Part shown: positions 5,255-8,969 of the stretch, in pieces | How the letters are laid out: each line of letters begins with the position of its first letter | Numbering within the stretch: the stretch's first letter is position 1 | Assembly (NCBI GenBank): GCA_024681215.1 | Contig: JAILBG010000037.1 | Span: 1-8,969 of the forward strand | From: RUG563 sp024681215 | GTDB lineage: Bacteria; Bacillota; Clostridia; Christensenellales; Aristaeellaceae | Direction of reading: 5' to 3' | DNA: 8,969 bases | Made by a program: the position numbers and the translations under genes | Notes under the pieces: model-generated | Database searches by the model: none | What the model was told of the DNA's origin: nothing | The model's input: only the letters and a program-made list of their open reading frames with translations

Positions 5255-7612
5255 TTATTTCAGCTCCACCACGGTGACGCCTTCCTCGCCCTCGCCGTAC
5301 TTGCCCCGGCGGAAGGATTTCACCTGGGGATAGGCCTTCAGATGCTTCTGGATGCCCTCCCGCAGGATGCCCGTGCCCTTGCCGTGGACGATGGTGACCT
5401 CGTGATAGCCGGCCATCATCGCTTCGTCCAGGTATTGGTCCACCGCGTCCAGGGCCTCGTCCAGGGCCATGCCCCGCACGTCGCAGCGCAGGGACACGGT
5501 CCTGTCCATGCCGCCGGTCTGCACGGTGACGGAGGAAACCTTCTTCTGCGGCCTGGGCTGCTCCGTGAGCCTGAGCTGGCTTAAGTGCGCTTTCATTTTC
5601 ATGATCCCCGCCTGCAGGAGCACCTCGCCCTTGGCGTCGGGCAGGGACAGCACGGTGCCCTTTGTGTTCAGGTGGGTGATCTCCACCGTGTCGCCGATCT
5701 TCACGGTCTTGGGCGGCTCTGCCAGGGTGGCGGCGGGGGCCTTCAGGCCCTCGGCCAGGCTGTCGATGCCCTCCTCCAGGCGTTTTTTCAGGGCGTTGAC
5801 CTCGTGATCCGGCGCGCCGCCGGATTTTTTCATTTTCTTCAGATCGTAGAGGATCTGCTCCGAATCCCGCCGGGCCTTTTCCAGGATGCGGCGGGCCTCC
5901 TCCTTGGCCTTGCGCGTGGACTGATCCTTCTTTTCCTCCATGTCCCGGTACAGCTTTTCCGCTTCATTGCGCAGCCGCACCGTTTCCGCCCGGGCTTCCT
6001 CGGCCAGCTCCCGTTCCTTTTCCGCCACCTGGCGGTGGTATTCGGCGTTGGCAATCACGTCCTCGAAGCGGATGGCGTCGTGGGAAAGCAGGTCCTTCGC
6101 CTGCCCGATCAGGTATTCCGGCAGCCCCAGGCGGCGGCTGATCTCAAAGGCGTTGGATTTGCCCGGCACGCCGATGGAGAGGCGGTAGGTGGGCCGCAGG
6201 GTGCTCACGTCGAATTCCACGCTGGCGTTCTCCACCCCCTTGGTGGACAGGGCGTAGGCCTTGAGCTCGCTATAATGGGTGGTGGCGGCGGTGCGGGCGC
6301 CGATTTTAAGCAGCGCGTCCAGGATCACCTGGGCCAGGGCCGCGCCCTCGGTGGGGTCCGTGCCCGCGCCCAATTCGTCGAAGAGCACCAGATCCCGGGG
6401 GGTGACGCTGTTCATGATGGAGACGATGTTGGTCATGTGGGAGGAGAAGGTGGAGAGGGACTGCTCGATGCTCTGCTCGTCGCCGATATCGGCGTACACC
6501 TCCTCGAAGGTGCTGATCTCCGTGCCGGTGACGCCGGGAATGTGCAGCCCGCTCTGGGCCATCAGCGTCATGAGCCCCAGGGTCTTGAGGGTGACGGTCT
6601 TGCCGCCGGTGTTGGGCCCGGTGATGATGAGGGAGGTGAAATCCCGCCCCAGCCACAGTGAACAGGGCACCACCTGGTCCCGGGGGATCAGGGGATGGCG
6701 CACCCGGACCAGATTGATGACGCCGTCCTGGTTCATTTTAGGGCGCACGCATTCCATTTCCCGGCTCATTTTGCCCTTGGCGAACACGAAATCCAGGTGA
6801 GCGAGGATCGCGGTGTTCTGGGAGATCAATCCGGCGGAATCCCCCACCTGGGAGGACAGGGCGGCCAGGATGCGGTCGATCTCGTCCCGCTCCTTCATGC
6901 TCCATTCCTTGAGCTCGTTGCCCATTTCCACCACGGCCAGGGGCTCGATGAACAGGGTGGCCCCGGTGGAGGACTGATCGTGCACCAATCCGGGCACGTT
7001 GGAGCGGTATTCCTGCTTCACGGGCAGCACGTAGCGCCCGCCCCGCACCGTGACGATGGGCTCCATCAGGTATTTGGCGTAGGCCGCGCCGTGGGCCATG
7101 GCGTTCAGCTTTTCCCGAATGCGGTCGTTCACCTGGCGGATGTGGCGGCGGATATCCGCCAGGGCGGGGGAGGCCTGATCGGCGATCTCCTCCTCGCTGA
7201 GGATGGCGGAGCTGATATCCTCCTCCAGGGTGCGCAGGGGCTGCAGCCGGGAGGCCGCGGCGGTGATCAGCGGGGTGTTTTCCCGGTCCGTCACCAGGGC
7301 GGAGCGGGCGGCCCGGGCGGCGCGCAGCCCTTCCGCCACGGTGAGGAGCGCCTTGGGGGGAAGGGTGCTGCCCTTTTCCGCCAGGGACAGGTATTCCCCC
7401 ACGTCCGAAAAGCCGATCAGGGGACAGCCGCCCAGGTACGTCAGCGTGACGACGGCTTCTTCGGTTTCATCCAGGGCGCGATCCACTTCGGACAGGGCCG
7501 TGAGGGGCGTCAGGGTCCTGCACAATTCCTTTCCGGGATCGGACAGGGCGTAGGACGCCAGCATCTCCCGGATCTTCACAAATTCCAGCACCCGCAGCGC
7601 GCGTTCGTTCAT
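5255..7612 (-). CDS. mutS2: MutS2 / RqcU: ATPase with C-terminal Smr domain
   Basis: The frame extends upstream to 7660, but the ATG at 7612 (MNERALRVL) is the supported start, since GGAGG lies 7 nt before it and the promoter at 7632-7660 overlaps the longer form. This gives 785 residues, the usual family length. Without mismatch-recognition domains, it has a helical core (about 1-315), an ABC ATPase with Walker A G332-PNTGGKT, the STFSSHMTN signature (387-395), Walker B ending D412-E413 and the TTHYSELKAYA switch around H446. A long charged coiled coil (about 510-597), a KOW-like segment (about 635-685) and the Smr domain (about 705-785) with CDVRG and HGKGTG (743-748) follow. In Bacillus subtilis, MutS2 acts on collided ribosomes; in other species it limits recombination. 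All key motifs are present. Confidence 0.97.
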   Translation of the reverse strand: MNERALRVLEFVKIREMLASYALSDPGKELCRTLTPLTALSEVDRALDETEEAVVTLTYLGGCPLIGFSDVGEYLSLAEKGSTLPPKALLTVAEGLRAARAARSALVTDRENTPLITAAASRLQPLRTLEEDISSAILSEEEIADQASPALADIRRHIRQVNDRIREKLNAMAHGAAYAKYLMEPIVTVRGGRYVLPVKQEYRSNVPGLVHDQSSTGATLFIEPLAVVEMGNELKEWSMKERDEIDRILAALSSQVGDSAGLISQNTAILAHLDFVFAKGKMSREMECVRPKMNQDGVINLVRVRHPLIPRDQVVPCSLWLGRDFTSLIITGPNTGGKTVTLKTLGLMTLMAQSGLHIPGVTGTEISTFEEVYADIGDEQSIEQSLSTFSSHMTNIVSIMNSVTPRDLVLFDELGAGTDPTEGAALAQVILDALLKIGARTAATTHYSELKAYALSTKGVENASVEFDVSTLRPTYRLSIGVPGKSNAFEISRRLGLPEYLIGQAKDLLSHDAIRFEDVIANAEYHRQVAEKERELAEEARAETVRLRNEAEKLYRDMEEKKDQSTRKAKEEARRILEKARRDSEQILYDLKKMKKSGGAPDHEVNALKKRLEEGIDSLAEGLKAPAATLAEPPKTVKIGDTVEITHLNTKGTVLSLPDAKGEVLLQAGIMKMKAHLSQLRLTEQPRPQKKVSSVTVQTGGMDRTVSLRCDVRGMALDEALDAVDQYLDEAMMAGYHEVTIVHGKGTGILREGIQKHLKAYPQVKSFRRGKYGEGEEGVTVVELK

Positions 7613-7631
7613 GGTCATTCCTCCAGGCGTC

Positions 7632-7660
7632 AGTATAAATGGGCCGGCGTGCGGCGGCAA
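7632..7660 (-). promoter_or_regulatory. mutS2: Sigma-A promoter of mutS2
   Basis: Read leftward, TTGCCG (7655-7660) is followed by a 17-bp spacer and TATACT (7632-7637, 5 of 6). The likely start lies close to the GGAGG site, giving a leader of only about 15-20 nt. It sits in the 101-nt gap after the U32 gene and could drive mutS2 through ispE. Confidence 0.7.
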
Positions 7661-7673
7661 CCGTTCCGCCGCA
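7650..7673. other. Dyad overlapping the mutS2 -35 box
   Basis: TGCGGCGG and CCGCCGCA form an 8-bp perfect inverted repeat with an 8-nt spacer, covering the -35 box. In RNA from the U32 gene it would be a strong hairpin, but no U-run follows, so it is a poor terminator. An operator or an attenuating structure is possible, and chance in GC-rich DNA is not excluded. Confidence 0.45.
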
Positions 7674-7713
7674 GGATTTACGGATTGTTTACAGACGTTT
7701 CATAAACTGCCGC

Positions 7714-8969
7714 TCACAGCACCCCGTCCCGGAAACGCCCCGGGGTAAAGCGGCCCGGAAGCGGCCCGGGGCGCTCTCCCCGCAGCAGGGCGGAAAAATG
7801 GGCGGCGACGGCGGCGCGCTCCTTCTCCGTTTCGTCGGAAAACGTGATCAAAAAGGAAAGCGGGGGCAGCCCGTCCAGCAGGCCGGAAAGATTCAGGGGC
7901 CTGTCCGCCAGAAGCTCGATGACGCAGCCGGACGGCAGATGCAGGGGAGACAGGGGGTATTCCGCGCCCATCCGGTCGGTGAGGCAGGTGCCGCGCGCGC
8001 CCCGGCCGCGGGCGCACAGATCGCATTTCTCCCGGCCTCGGGTCAGGCCCAGCGCCGTGCGCATGGGGCAGTGGTTCAGCAGCATCAGCCGGGTCCTGCC
8101 GTAGACGGGGAGGATCAGCTCGCACACGTCCCGGGGCAGGGAAAATATCTCGCTTTTCGCCAGCTCCCGGCTCAGGGTGACGCTTTCGCACCCCAGATGC
8201 CGCAGCATCTTGATCGCTTCGCCGTTCATCACGGGGATGCCCTCCCCGGCCATGCCCCGGAACAGGCCCAGCTGGCCGGGGCTGGAAAGGCACGCGGGGA
8301 TGCCGAAGCGGTCCGCGATCTTTTTCAGTTTTTCCAGGACTGCCTGGCCGCACTGGGGCGGCAGGCACAGCCGCGTCTTAGGCGGCAGGGGCCGGGGGCT
8401 TTCCAGGAATTCCGCGTAATCCCGGGGCTGCCACAGGATCTCATCGGCGCCTGCGGCGATCAGCCGGGGCGCATCGGAAAGATCGTCCGTTTTCACGATC
8501 AGCCGGGGTGCGGGAGGAGGCAGCGGCTCCGCGGGATACCGCCCCGGCGCCGAAGCCGGCCGGGGATGGGCGGCGATGCGCTTTTCCCTAAGCTGCTCCA
8601 GGGCGTCCCGCCGCAGCGCGTTCAGGGCCGCGGCGGGCAGGAAAGCCCCGGCGGTTTTCACGGTCAGGCGGGCCGGCGTAAAGGGCGTGCCGCCGGTTTT
8701 TTCCAGGCTGCGGCGGGCGGACGCCTCGTCCAGGGGCCTGCTCTGCGCTTCCTGGCAGATTTCGCCCTCCGCTTCTGCTTCGCTTTCTCCGTCGCTGACG
8801 GCGAGGACCGCGGGCTTGCCCGGGAAGGCGGTCAGCACCGCGGAAAAGGGAATGGGCAGCGCGGCGTCCAGTTTTCCGCCCTCCCAGGCGGCCCGGGCGG
8901 AGGCCAGCTGGCGCTCGTCCTCGGTGCGGCGCAGCGCTTCCCCGGGGCGCACCGCCTCCCGCAGCCGCA
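7714..8969 (-). CDS. U32 peptidase-family protein, N-terminus off window
   Basis: This is the C-terminal 417 residues; the frame stays open to the right edge, and an in-frame GTG at 8952 is an internal valine codon. The first part (fragment residues about 20-130) resembles the DUF3656/collagenase-like domain, with EASARRSLEKTGGTPF and FLPAAALNALRRDAL. A Pro-rich linker and the C-terminal U32 half follow, including LMLLNHCPMRTALG and the cysteines C300, C315, C318 and C328. Relatives of this long form include RlhA, which hydroxylates 23S rRNA C2501 in E. coli. Related UbiU/UbiV bind 4Fe-4S clusters through four cysteines, so the cysteines here may do the same (inference). The active-site signature would be in the missing half. 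Its place before mutS2 is common in Clostridia. Confidence 0.9.
   Translation of the reverse strand, partial: RLREAVRPGEALRRTEDERQLASARAAWEGGKLDAALPIPFSAVLTAFPGKPAVLAVSDGESEAEAEGEICQEAQSRPLDEASARRSLEKTGGTPFTPARLTVKTAGAFLPAAALNALRRDALEQLREKRIAAHPRPASAPGRYPAEPLPPPAPRLIVKTDDLSDAPRLIAAGADEILWQPRDYAEFLESPRPLPPKTRLCLPPQCGQAVLEKLKKIADRFGIPACLSSPGQLGLFRGMAGEGIPVMNGEAIKMLRHLGCESVTLSRELAKSEIFSLPRDVCELILPVYGRTRLMLLNHCPMRTALGLTRGREKCDLCARGRGARGTCLTDRMGAEYPLSPLHLPSGCVIELLADRPLNLSGLLDGLPPLSFLITFSDETEKERAAVAAHFSALLRGERPGPLPGRFTPGRFRDGVL

Noticed and set aside
3025..5277. 750-codon rightward open frame
   Set aside because: Antisense to the intact histidine kinase and response regulator. The His/Gly/Ala-rich product is typical of the complement of GC-rich coding DNA.
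5585..7705. Rightward open frames of 336-358 codons
   Set aside because: Antisense to mutS2, all of whose motifs are intact in the leftward frame.

Overview
The window looks like chromosomal DNA of a high-GC, monoderm Clostridia-type Firmicute, probably gut-associated. The signs are purine-rich Shine-Dalgarno sites, consensus sigma-A promoters, a MutS2 with a C-terminal Smr domain next to a U32 peptidase-family gene (a pairing I know from many Clostridia), IspE of the MEP pathway, and a secreted Cys-repeat protein. No finer taxonomy is claimed.

Most of the window is one leftward (minus-strand) series. From right to left it holds the C-terminal part of a U32-family protein (cut by the window edge), mutS2 with its own promoter, an OmpR/PhoB-type response regulator, its sensor histidine kinase, and ispE. 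From mutS2 to ispE the genes are tightly packed: 40 nt, then 3 nt, then a 4-nt ATGA overlap. They could be one transcript covering ribosome rescue/DNA maintenance, envelope sensing and isoprenoid precursor synthesis. Downstream and also leftward is a separately promoted gene for a secreted protein made of Cys-rich repeats. Its C-terminus is off the left edge, and its real frame has no stop in the window.

The most interesting region is 1237-2110. It is an AT-rich island with near-perfect 21-bp terminal inverted repeats and a direct repeat at each edge that looks like a target-site duplication. It carries one rightward gene for a 209-residue protein with two CxxC motifs, which I do not recognise, and no transposase. 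Removing the island and one copy of the duplication rebuilds a rho-independent terminator directly after the ispE stop codon. The island therefore appears to have inserted into the apex of that terminator and split it. Just inside its right end the island has its own hairpin plus seven-U terminator facing ispE, which may replace the lost one. It resembles the mobile insertion cassettes described from the Bacillus cereus group, but the ends and the passenger are not ones I can assign.
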